From Styela clava (Eukaryota; Chordata; Ascidiacea; Stolidobranchia; Styelidae), in the NCBI RefSeq assembly GCF_964204865.1, contig NC_135261.1, forward strand, positions 558,001 through 622,000: a DNA stretch of 64,000 nucleotides. Reading direction: 5' to 3'. This document shows positions 54,968 through 64,000 of this stretch, in pieces (position 1 is the first letter of the stretch; every line of letters begins with the position of its first letter). A model generated the notes under the pieces. That model made no database searches. It was given only the letters and a program-made list of their open reading frames with translations, and had not been told where the DNA came from. A program made the translations under genes and the position numbers.

Positions 54968-57913
54968 CAGTGGCGGCGCGTGGTCATTTTGACAGCCGGG
55001 GCAAGCTACTGCGGGACCAAGTCACCCCCATCTACGGGGACAGGATTAGCGCTGTAAGTTCTCCCATCATTTTATGAGTATAAAAACCATTCCATCGGTA
55101 ACAACCAATCGGCAAAAGCGACAATTTTTAACGATAAGAAAGTGTCTTAAAAACCGGTCCAAGTCAAGGGATTAATAAATATAGACATAGTTTATTTTGA
55201 AACCTCTTTCAAAGGGAAAGGCAATATTTACCCAGATAAATACAATGACATATTAACAGAAACTTCGGGAAAGCAGACAAAACCTAAAATAAGGTTTAAA
55301 ACGTTACTATGAAGAAAGGAAAGTTAATGCAAAGATAAGGACATGCGTCGATCACTCATAGATATATATGCTGCTAGACTTCTACTGCTTGAACATATAT
55401 GCAACACGCCGCGATTTCTTGGAAGCAAAATGCTCAATAACGCGCTGATTAAAGTCATGCATCTCAGAAATAACGTCTCTGTGAATGGATAAAACAGCCA
55501 AGGAATTTAATCTATCTTGCTTCATTGTGTTTCTGAGATACGTTTTAATACGCTTCAGCGTGCTGAATGTTCGCTCTGCGTCGGCGGAAGAAATAGGCGT
55601 CGTTTTGCAGACGCCGCAAAGGTAGTTACTAGAGTGTTATCTATGAGGAACCCATAGAGCGCGCAAGTTGATGTGATGTTCAAAAAAGTTTGATTGGTGT
55701 ATATACATCTCAATTCATTTTCCAATTTACCCACGTTTATAATGGGGTAAAATTTGGAGACAGTAGCCAACAAATGGATGGGAAATTGACGTGCAAATTA
55801 TGAAAATTTTTTGGGGTTCATCAAAGAGAACACAGCAAGGTGTTCAGTGCGCAGACGATCGCCTATTTGATTCACCAGAATGTCACAGCATTCCTTTGCA
55901 GACAAAATCAAAGACTGCGTTGTTTGCCCGCGGCGTAAAGAAGCACTCCATGTGTCGTCGTATTTTATTGTTTCCCGGATACGAGATACAGCATCGCAGA
56001 AGTCTGAAATACACGACTGCACAGACGCTCCATCCGTTAGCCTTGACTGCAATGCGCCGTATAATACATCCACGTGATAGAATATTGTGGAGAAAAAAGC
56101 GAGAAAAAATGAAAACTCACCATCTTCTAGCAGACGCTTTAGACCTGCCGCCTCCCTCACAGAGCGTTCGTCCCAAACCGGATAGCTCTGAATGCAATTG
56201 AAACACTCAATGAGCTCAGACCTAATTTCGGACACGCCCTGCACCACGCGTGATTGGAAGTTCCAACGTGTTGGTGCACAAGCTGGGAGACGGCGGCTAC
56301 ATATCTGGCGAAGGAGGTCAGAGGGGTATCAAGACACATATTTTTAATAACGAGGATAAAATTGGTGCGCATAACAATGTAAAAAATGCGCATGAGGAAA
56401 ATCTTTTTTTATATAAACTTGAACACCATGTTTCGACCCACTCATGACTGCCGCGCCGTCATAAGTTTGAGCTATCAATTTTGACTTCGCGTTGTAAGGC
56501 TGTAACACTTCTTTCAGTACAGCCGATATCCCGCAAGCCGTACGATCAACAATTGGTACAAAGCTGTGAAATCTCTCGGTAGGTTTACCATCTTTCACAA
56601 ACCGAAAAATCACAGCCAGTTGGGAAACGCACGTGATGTCAGTTGTCTCGTCAGACTGAATCGAAAGAAACTGGCAATTCTCAATTTCCAGAGCCAAATT
56701 TTGTAAATAAGTTTTATACATTGAGTCGAGCAAATCATTTTCGATATCCTTAGATGTCCATTTCGAAACAGTTGCGGCATCAAGATCATCTCTCAATACT
56801 GTATCTAGGGATGCGGTGTATTCCACCATATCCAAAAATACCCCTCTATTAGAAGAGCCAGCCCGTTCATCGTGCCCACGGAGGGACAGCTCGTGACAAC
56901 CAATGAACTTCAAAACATCTATCAATCGACCGAGAACATGGCGGTTTTTCTCAACGTTTTGGTTGTGCCGACGAATAGAAACCGCGCGTACTTCATCCAA
57001 CTGTGCTCCAATATTAACATTTCCGAATGTTCGGTATTTTACTGCATTGTCCAGATGCTCCATAGAAGATTGATGATCCCTGGCACGCTCGGAAAGATGT
57101 TTAAGATCTCTAAAACCAAATTTACACCAACGTGAGTCACGGGCGGTAGCAAAAAGTAGGCAATAAAAACAAAAAGTGCATTTTTGTCCTCGCTGTAACA
57201 CAACCATTCGTGTTTTTTATACCAAGTTTCTGCGCAGAATGTACGCCGACGCTTTCCTCCGTCATGGGATTGTTCCAGTGAACAATTTTTTGGTTGATAA
57301 GGCCCAAGACGTTGTACCTCTAATTTTTGTTCCAGCGGCAGCTGCGAAAACGGAGTGTCAAGTAGTGCATCAACCTTATTCATTATGAGGTCTAAGGCTA
57401 AGAAATGCGAAGCCGGAAAGAAGTGAGGAGCTCAAAAGGAATGTGGAAAATCGAAAGCAAATGGACTAAAGGTCTCTAACTGATTCAAATAGCGAAACAA
57501 GCGACAAAAACAAGGGCGAGGAAACTATCAACTCTTCAAGCAACCAACGAACGAGAAGGAATGCGTGAATATGTCAACACGTTGTTGTAAGAAACGTCGG
57601 CATTGTGTCGTCATAATTTCGGGGCTAGCCCCGATGATTTAGTAAAAGAAACAGAAAACAAACGAGACAAACGCGGCGAGTAGAAGATAAAAGAAAGAAT
57701 ACGATATACAATGAGCAACCGGGGCAAAATCGGCGTCGCCCCGTCGACGTTCGGCGAAGGCTTTGCGAGCGAAAAATGAACCATGTCGGGAGAATATGGC
57801 TAGTGTAGACAGTCTGTACAACCGATATTGAGGTATTTTTCGAATATTTTATATTATACCGAAAAAACAACCGGGGCATTGCCCCGGTTGGCCCTATTGA
57901 CGCACCGCCACTG
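54968..57913 (-). mobile_element. Autonomous-type hAT transposon, degenerate, 2.9 kb
   Basis: The ends are CAGTGGCGGCGCGT and the complement of ACGCACCGCCACTG. The coding region runs on the minus strand. The flanking 8 bp do not match, so the element is old or rearranged. GC-rich palindromes lie near the right end (57619-57634 and 57869-57889). Confidence 0.85.
55382..57383 (-). pseudogene. hAT transposase, ZMYM1-like (DUF4371 plus dimerisation domain)
   Basis: Four or more frames together cover a typical ZMYM1-like protein. The first frame starts at 57383 and holds the TTF-type head (TWYKKHEWLCYSEDKNALF). The 56344-57207 frame holds DUF4371 with QSDETTDITCVSQLAVIFRF and AQTYDGAAVMSG. Middle parts are at 56157-56393 and 55798-56247. 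The C-terminal hAT dimerisation region ends at a stop at 55382-55384 (AERTFSTLKRIKTYLRNTMK). At least three frame changes make it non-functional. Known role: cutting and pasting of the element as a dimer. Confidence 0.88.
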
Positions 57914-58878
57914 GGTCACTCATTCACGCCATTTAATATGAACAAGGCTTTGTATGAGCTACCACTGATACCTAACGGCATCTGAAGAACTATATTATTC
58001 GGAAATACCGACATTTTTTCTGCTCGGCATTGCTACCCCCAATTTATCACACCCTGGGTTACGAGGTGGGTATGAAATTTGAACCCAATATGTTAAGCAA
58101 TGCTTTCACTACGCGCTATAAAAGCGGAATTAGCATTGTAGGGGATAATCGTAGTTGTATAAACGAAACGCAATCAATTTTATACATCTGCACAATGCTA
58201 AGTGGAAATTCATTTTTCTAAAGACTTTCTCGTCTGTCGCCCTTTGCATAGTGAGGGAACATTTTATTTTAAATTCGCAAAGAGTTAAATTAGAGAATGA
58301 AGACTGAGAACTTTTGCTGTAAAGTATACAGAGATGAACAAATTAGCGCGGAGATTAAATTCGATAACAACAGACGAAAGCGAGATAGATTGCTTGTTAT
58401 TTTTCGCATTGCTAATTCATTCGCAATGGTTAGAATGTGAAAAATCTGATGACAGGGTTATGCTAGTTCAACGTTTTCAACGATCGTTTCCCGGAAGCTA
58501 ATGGTCCATTGACGTAAATCGAGCAGTGATCGTTTGAATTTTTTGATTGAAATGAAGTTAAAATATTTTTATGTCGGTTACTCACTGTTGAATCAGGCAA
58601 TAATCACACACTCGTGAGTTTTGGCTTTTTGACCAAACAAGCAGGTGCCGCCATATTGTTTCAAACAACATTTTTGAGAGAAATCTAGATTGTGTAGGAA
58701 TTATCGCGTCAATTTTACCCCGATTCCCATTTGTTACTACTAGAAATGATTATTAGCAACCTTTTATAGCAGGGGTAAATAAAAGTGGGAATTGTCAGGT
58801 CATTGGACATTTCAGGGGGTATTAACACCTTTCCTTGAAAGATTCCTTACAAAAATATTGTTCGCGTGTGATTGATAC
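57914..58878. other. No gene seen
   Basis: AT-rich and without recognisable domains. The small frame at 58030-58221 is not supported by any motif. Confidence 0.4.
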
Positions 58879-59475
58879 ATGGGTGGGTCAATTACGGCCC
58901 GCGGGCCACCGGAGTGTTTCGTCCGGCCCACTTGTGTCTACTTAAATTACGACTATAATTTTTATGAACATAAATTTACGTTGAAAATCTTAACTTTGGG
59001 AAATGCTCATTGCTCACAAGATTTTAAAAAACCTTTTAAAATTCAATTCTGTTGTCACCGACACAACTTGCCGGTATATGAAGCAAGCCGTGTGGTATTT
59101 TCCTATTTTCCCTCTTACGTCCAGTTAAAAATCTGTTTAAATTTGCCAACTTTCTTCCCAAACTCATGTTTACAAAATAATTTCAGATTAATAGATTACC
59201 AAATGTGAGGTACAGAAAGGTAATTACTAAATTTTCTGACATATAGACATAATTAGACTGCCAAGAACATCATTCAACTTTGCTAGTTTCCTCAGCTAGC
59301 CCTAACTCTAGTGAATTCTGTGATGTTAGTGATGTAAAAATATGTTAAATAATTTTTCTGGTTGATTTTAGGACGAAAGAACACGTAATGCGATTTTATT
59401 ATTATTATCTGAATGCGACGCGGGCTACAGATAATGAAGCGGCGGGCCACATGCTTTAAATAAATCTGACACATA
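58879..59475. repeat. GC-edged hAT-like remnant (GGCCCGCGGGCC)
   Basis: It begins ATGGGTGGGTCAATTACGG, then CCCGCGGGCCACC. Near its end are GACGCGGGC and GGCGGGCCACATG. This edge-heavy layout matches the other hAT remnants in the window. Ends and target duplication are not clear. Confidence 0.5.
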
Positions 59476-59514
59476 ACCTTCGGAGCGCAAAATTAAATTT
59501 TGATTGATTTTTTA

Positions 59515-60500
59515 TGACAGCAATGGATATTCGTCCGCAAGCATCTATCACCTGACATGGCCCGTAGCCGTCAATATAAGACAGGAACCTAGCCAGAACC
59601 CTTGCTGAATATAAAATTGTACTATAGAAAGGATGAGAGGCAACAATAGTGAAAAATCAGACTGTATCAGGCTGAACAGTTAGATAGATGCTTGATATAT
59701 TTCATCATTGGCCGTAGCTGACTCGAAAATGTTTTGTTCAATTATTTTGTTCTTTTATTGGACTGAAGCGTATATTCTTCGTTATCCGCGGGCTGTAAAA
59801 ATACGTACATATGTCGCTCTTTCACAGACGATTCATGATATAGAAAACGATTTATAGCGTGTTATCGACTCAACCAAATACGTGGAAGACGTATGGTCGG
59901 TCACCTTAGGTAAAATGATTGAAAATTCAGGCTCTATGTCAGGCCAAGCATGTTTGATAGATGCTTGTGTATGGGATATGGGGCCCTTACATGGCCCGTA
60001 GTTTAAAAGAGCGAAAATTCAGGCTATATTTCATGCCAAGCAAGCAGATAGATGCTATATATATATCATCATTGGCCGTAGCTAACGCGAGCTAGATCTT
60101 TGGCAATGTATCGTTGACTGCAACAAGTCGATTTCCGTTTTTGTAATTTGTTCCTTTTATATTTATTTTATATCGTATATTGGTTTGACGAAAATGAATA
60201 TCTGAATCTGGAGGGATTTGCTTAATCCAAACCCCTTAAATTCAATTCTTTCATTGAAGAGAGGCGTATTGAAACGGGGTATATGCTTCACCACGCGTAA
60301 GGTCGTAGAAATACATAGGTCGCGCTTTCGCTGACGATGGTGAGAAAGCCGAAAATATAGCGTAGTACATACATAACCAAATATGTATGGTACACGCGTC
60401 CGTCACGTGGCCGTAGTTAAAACGAGTCATAATAGGTCCGACGTCGTTATGCCAAGCCGATCATGTTCATAATATGCCCAATCCATCATCAACGTTGACT
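59515..60500 (+). repeat. Degenerate complex tandem repeat with GGCC(C)GTAG motif
   Basis: A GAAAATTCAGGCT ... ATAGATGCT ... GGCCGTAGC segment recurs at about 59650, 59918 and 60013, with further traces at 60440. The outer copies are about 364 bp apart and share side motifs (ACCAAATACGTGG / ACCAAATATGTATGG). GGCC(C)GTAG occurs at about 59558, 59709, 59993, 60074 and 60408. No coding potential was recognised. Confidence 0.6.
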
Positions 60501-60568
60501 TTAAATCAGACGAGCCTAATTCCAGCGTCGAAATTACGCACTTAACTATCCCCTTGAATTCATTTCTT

Positions 60569-60750
60569 GGCGCTCCAGATGTGTGTGTACCAATATAGAG
60601 GGAACTAATTTTGTTCGCCTACTTTACATCAAGTTGTGTGAAGGGACTGAAACAGTAACAGTCCCTGAACTCGTAATAGAACTAGAATAAAGAAAATCGG
60701 ATTAGAATTATGTCCGAACCCGAACCTGGTTTAAATACTACGAGAGTACC
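60569..60750. mobile_element. GGTACTCCC-type MITE, 182 bp
   Basis: It begins GGCGCTCCAGATGTGTGTG and ends ACTACGAGAGTACC. It is the same orientation as 14002-14206, with an internal deletion. Confidence 0.75.
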
Positions 60751-61161
60751 TAATTCTTTCCATTGAAGAGGAAAGAATGAACAGGTTTTACCTTTGTATA
60801 GGCCTAATCGCTGAGTAGGCCTTAGAATGTACTTCTTTACACTGTCGTTTAGTTATTGACAAAAGCGGGAAACCGTAGAAATTATTTTGATTTGATAAAC
60901 AAAAATTTCACGTTCGAACAACTCCCGAAAATTCAGCTATTTCATTAAAAAGACAGAGCGGTCAGATTCAATACTACTGAACATAGCACTTTTGTTTGAA
61001 GCGTTTAATCGGATAAAGAATAAAAAAAAATACCATTTCATGATTAAATATCCTATGTTATTTCCGAACGAAAACCGTTGGAGCAATGGAATTGAAGCTT
61101 GTACGTTCACGTTTATATCAATGAAGTAACTGGAAAAAAATTGAAAATAGGCATTTACCGA
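60751..61161. other. No gene seen
   Basis: AT-rich interval between two MITEs. No motif was recognised. Confidence 0.4.
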
Positions 61162-61363
61162 GGTACTCCCGGAATGTGTGTACCAGGTCAGGGTTAGGCC
61201 ATAATTTTATTCCAATTTTCCTCATCCTATTTACATAACGAGTTCGGGGACTAGCCAATTGACTCTCGTAGTATTTGCACCTGAAATTATGGTTTAACTC
61301 TAACCTGGTGCACAGACTACGTTCCGGTATCCGCCATGTTGGTTCACATACTTCGGGAGTACC
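61162..61363. mobile_element. Chimeric MITE, 202 bp
   Basis: The left half is the GGTACTCCC family (GGTACTCCCGGAATGTGTG). The right half is the GGCGGA / CCGCCATGTTGGTT type seen at 1629-1839, closing with CGGGAGTACC. This suggests recombination between related elements. Confidence 0.65.
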
Positions 61364-61616
61364 AGAGATAAATATACTTCCATATATAGATCATTTCTTC
61401 ATTGACAAAGGTGGGAGATATCGACGAGATCTAGCTCAGCTCATACTTAACCAAATATGGCCCGTACCTCGAGCGAACTAAATCATAGGAAAGACAAAAT
61501 TTCCAGCTAAACCAGCTAAAAACTTATCCTTCTTCTATGCCTTCGTGCCTTTGGATCTATATGCATATATTGCAAGGATACTGTAGCAAGGTTCTAGGAC
61601 CTAGGTAACTATCATA

Positions 61617-61678
61617 AGTGATTCAAGAGTCTACAGAAATACATTTGTGTTAGTGTGCAGCAGGACTCTTGAATCACT
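61617..61678. repeat. 15-bp perfect inverted repeat, 32-nt loop
   Basis: AGTGATTCAAGAGTC (61617-61631) is exactly complementary to GACTCTTGAATCACT (61664-61678). The loop sequence is related to one near 8750. Confidence 0.75.
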
Positions 61679-61828
61679 CAGACCAAGATTTCCTGGAATT
61701 CACATTCCAACATAGGCGGTATAAATACATACATTGGGCGCTCTATCATTAAATATAGGTTGCATATGCCCTAAGGGGCAAGATAAAAGGAACCAGAAAT
61801 TATGCTCCTGAAAATAAATAACAAACTG

Positions 61829-61913
61829 ATCCAATACCCGACATGGAAAACGGTTCGCCATTTGGTTAAGACTATTGGCTTTCCTCTCATCTGGGATAAA
61901 TATGTAAATCCTA
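61829..61913 (+). repeat. SINE 3' fragment
   Basis: CCCGACATGG, GGTTCGCCA and GGGATAAATATGTAAATCC match the SINE tail, with internal deletions. Confidence 0.65.
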
Positions 61914-62114
61914 AGTACTGAGGAACGAGGACAGCGAACACGTGCACGTGCACCAAACAATTTGAGCATTATAAAGTATAAACTGACCTTACGATTGTAA
62001 AGACATTCATTTTGACGTATCTTGAGATTTGCGATATCGACTATTTTTTACACCCTCGACCCACTGACCTGACAGAGGAAGACATTTTTCATATTTTAGC
62101 TAGCATACAAAAAA

Positions 62115-62345
62115 AAAGTTAAAAGCCTGACCCACTGCCCTGCACCCTCTCAACCTCCCTCCCGGTTTCCTATCCTCAAACCACCACCCTATCTCCCTCC
62201 CGTTTCCCTATCCCCGACCGCATACCTATCTCCCTCAGTCCTCCTGTCTTCGACCCACTGTTCTAACTCCCTTGCCTTCCTATCCTAGACACTATAACCT
62301 GTCTTCCTTCCCTCGACGCTAGCCACATCACGCTGACCTCCCCTG
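62115..62345 (+). repeat. Degenerate C-rich minisatellite, period about 36 bp
   Basis: CCTATC(C/T) followed by ACC...CTATCTCCCTCCC-like words recurs every 34-38 bp, for about six degenerate units. The plus strand is strongly pyrimidine-rich. It lies about 250 bp upstream of the U2-like sequence. Confidence 0.65.
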
Positions 62346-62596
62346 ACCCTTACGCTATCGACTCAATTTTACGCACGTCCTGATCGTCATATTCAACCCT
62401 CCTTGTTTCCGAATACCTGCCAGGCTTTATACAGATCAAGCATGCCAATGATATTATTGAAGAATACGTCGAAGACAGGTTGACAGTTAATGCAGGCTTA
62501 TATGCCTGGAATCTCAAATCGTGATTGCCATAATTGGTAGCTCAGAAATGGGCAACTTTATCCAATCTCAACTTTGCGTAATCTCGAGTATTTCTT

Positions 62597-62636
62597 ATCG
62601 CTTCTCGGCCTTTTGGCTAAGATCAAGTGTAGTATC
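62597..62636 (+). ncRNA. First 40 nt of U2 snRNA (5' fragment)
   Basis: ATCGCTTCTCGGCCTTTTGG, then CTAAGATCAAGTGTAGTATC, match conserved U2 nt 1-40 with no mismatch that I can see. The expected nt 41 onward (TGTTCTTATCAG) is absent, so this is a truncated U2 gene or copy. It contains stem-loop I and most of the branch-point-pairing region (GTGTAGTA). It lies 111 bp before the non-LTR ORF1, which fits insertion of that element into a U2 gene. Confidence 0.9.
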
Positions 62637-62668
62637 AGTAGTAGGTCGTATGCTAGCTAGACCTGAGT

Positions 62669-62699
62669 ATCGATCTTCGGCTCTTCGGCTAAGATCAAG
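62669..62699 (+). repeat. Diverged U2 stem-loop I-like sequence in the ORF1 leader
   Basis: It aligns without gaps to U2 nt 1-31, with 25 of 31 identical. GATCTT and AAGATC pair perfectly, and the inner GGCT/GGCT pair with wobble around CTTC, so the stem-loop fold is kept. It starts 72 bp after the first U2 copy. Confidence 0.7.
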
Positions 62700-62746
62700 C
62701 CTTAGGAACAAGTTATAGTTGGAATTACAAGATAGTCTAAATACCT

Positions 62747-63973
62747 TTGGATATTATGGCCTACGCAAAAGTCGCCGCTATACCCCCAGTAATGACCACA
62801 CCAAGTAATAACAGACCGCGATCTCTGATGATCGAGACGGATGACAACATAAATTTTGAAGGACTGCTTGGAGTTTTAAAAACAACACCCGATGTCAACC
62901 AGTACTACAATGAAATAAAAGGATTATTTGAAGTGAGAAGAGGTCTCTGGACAATATCCTTTAAACCTACATCAAACGAAACGTCTAGTTGCAGGGATGA
63001 GTTCCTAAGCGCAACCGGTGGCAAGTTGAATTCAATGTATGGGCCTATCCACTTCATGCTACCCGCAGGTACACCGACAAGAATTTCAATCAAAGGCATA
63101 CCCGATGAAACACCGTTTGCGAGGGCCGCGGCAATCATAAACAATCTAGAATGCGGCAAAATTAAAAACGCAATGAAAAACTGGCACAAAGGCACGGAAA
63201 TATATAACGGTTATACCGCTTTTTTCATCACAGACTTTAACAAGGATAAACTACCGGACTATATCATATTCGATGGAATAAGATGCAAAACGTATCTCCC
63301 GCAAGAGTTATACACTCCGACATGCGGCAGGTGTTTACAACAGGGCCATACATTCGTCGCATGTCAGAATACACCGGTATGTAGATACTGCAAAGAGGAA
63401 GGACACCTCGTAAAACAATGCAAAAAACGTATCGACCGACACAATCAGGAAGAACCAACCGCTTGGAACATATCTAAAAGAACCGCTAATACTAACAACA
63501 AAACAGGGATAAATACAAACCGTCACAACGTACCACAACTTAATGCAGGCATGTGCCTTTCGCCGCTATCCTCAACATTGCTAAGAGAAGAGGCAAACAC
63601 AAACAGCAAACCACAAACCGAAGAGGAGAGCACACAAGCAATAAGCGATAACGAAACCTCCTCAAACTGCGAAAACGATGACTTAAACGACGAAACAAAA
63701 GATTGGTCTCTGAGCAGAGACGACTCCCAGTTAGAGAAACCGTTGGACATACCGAGAACACCTAGAAGAAAGTTAAAACCAACTTCAACAATCGGACAGA
63801 CCCCCATAGTACATGAAATGACAAGACAATCGTACGTAAAAGGAATGGTTAGAGGATACGAATCCATCGACTCTTCCTCGTTTTCTGATACGTGGATTAA
63901 TAACTCGGCCCCCGCTCATTTGGGAAACAGTGACTACAATCCAATTGGACAAGCCAGTAGCCAAGAGGATTGA
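62747..63973 (+). CDS. Non-LTR retrotransposon ORF1, Gag-like, two CCHC knuckles
   Basis: This intact 408-codon frame ends at TGA 63971-63973. Residues 1-190 look like the RRM-like nucleic-acid-binding part of L1/Tx1-type ORF1 proteins. Two canonical CX2CX4HX4C knuckles follow: C193-C206 and C212-C225 (CRYCKEEGHLVKQC). The C-terminal third is polar and low-complexity. Known role: RNA binding and assembly of the element's ribonucleoprotein. ORF2 (endonuclease and RT) is expected just past the window edge. The 5' leader carries U2 sequence. The Met at 62747 was taken; a second ATG three codons on (62756) is also possible. The clade is not certain without ORF2. Confidence 0.82.
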   Translation: MDIMAYAKVAAIPPVMTTPSNNRPRSLMIETDDNINFEGLLGVLKTTPDVNQYYNEIKGLFEVRRGLWTISFKPTSNETSSCRDEFLSATGGKLNSMYGPIHFMLPAGTPTRISIKGIPDETPFARAAAIINNLECGKIKNAMKNWHKGTEIYNGYTAFFITDFNKDKLPDYIIFDGIRCKTYLPQELYTPTCGRCLQQGHTFVACQNTPVCRYCKEEGHLVKQCKKRIDRHNQEEPTAWNISKRTANTNNKTGINTNRHNVPQLNAGMCLSPLSSTLLREEANTNSKPQTEEESTQAISDNETSSNCENDDLNDETKDWSLSRDDSQLEKPLDIPRTPRRKLKPTSTIGQTPIVHEMTRQSYVKGMVRGYESIDSSSFSDTWINNSAPAHLGNSDYNPIGQASSQED

Positions 63974-64000
63974 TAGAATTTATAACTCCCGCGAAATCGA

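Noticed and set aside
61617..61678. MicroRNA precursor
   Set aside because: Arms are only 15 bp with a 32-nt loop, too short for a standard precursor, and no extension of pairing is visible.

Overview
This window looks like a piece of an AT-rich animal genome. It has spliced genes with GT..AG introns, an intact 340-bp tRNA-derived SINE plus broken relatives, many hAT-type miniature elements, and LTR and non-LTR retrotransposons. My best guess is an invertebrate deuterostome, possibly an ascidian tunicate. The reasons are the many TGACGTCA palindromes, the SINE type and the chordate-like gene set, but the species cannot be proven from the sequence (about 0.5 confident).

Three host genes can be assembled. 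(1) A secreted stefin-like cystatin on the minus strand (exons at 1907-2035 and 813-929) runs off the left edge of the window. (2) A uronyl/heparan-sulfate 2-O-sulfotransferase-like gene on the plus strand has 8 coding exons between 13822 and 21099 and encodes 433 aa. All exon phases agree. (3) A complete GDP-mannose 4,6-dehydratase gene (GMDS) on the minus strand has 7 coding exons between 37004 and 27690 and encodes 372 aa. All catalytic residues are present. The sulfotransferase product would modify glycosaminoglycans in the Golgi. GMDS makes the precursor of GDP-fucose in the cytosol. The two genes are not in an operon.

Layout. 1-2.0 kb: cystatin gene. 2-13.8 kb: no gene seen; hAT relics, MITEs and dispersed repeats. 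13.8-21.1 kb: sulfotransferase gene with repeat-filled introns. 21.1-27.6 kb: mostly non-coding, with a 1.7-kb hAT-like element. 27.6-37.0 kb: GMDS, whose introns carry a 47-bp minisatellite, a SINE and a three-layer nest of transposons. 37.0-39.6 kb: no gene. 39.8-54.2 kb: a decayed Ty3/gypsy retrotransposon split by a younger BEL/Pao element with apparently identical LTRs, and with a SINE in its 3' LTR. 55.0-57.9 kb: a broken autonomous hAT transposon (ZMYM1-like transposase). 58.9-62.4 kb: degenerate tandem repeats and MITEs. 62.6-64.0 kb: the exact first 40 nt of U2 snRNA, a diverged second U2-like stem-loop, and ORF1 of a non-LTR retrotransposon that continues past the right edge.

The most interesting signal is the right-hand end. 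The U2 snRNA 5' end sits just upstream of a two-zinc-knuckle ORF1, which is the arrangement expected of a U2-targeting non-LTR retrotransposon. The second U2-like stem-loop lies in the leader between them.
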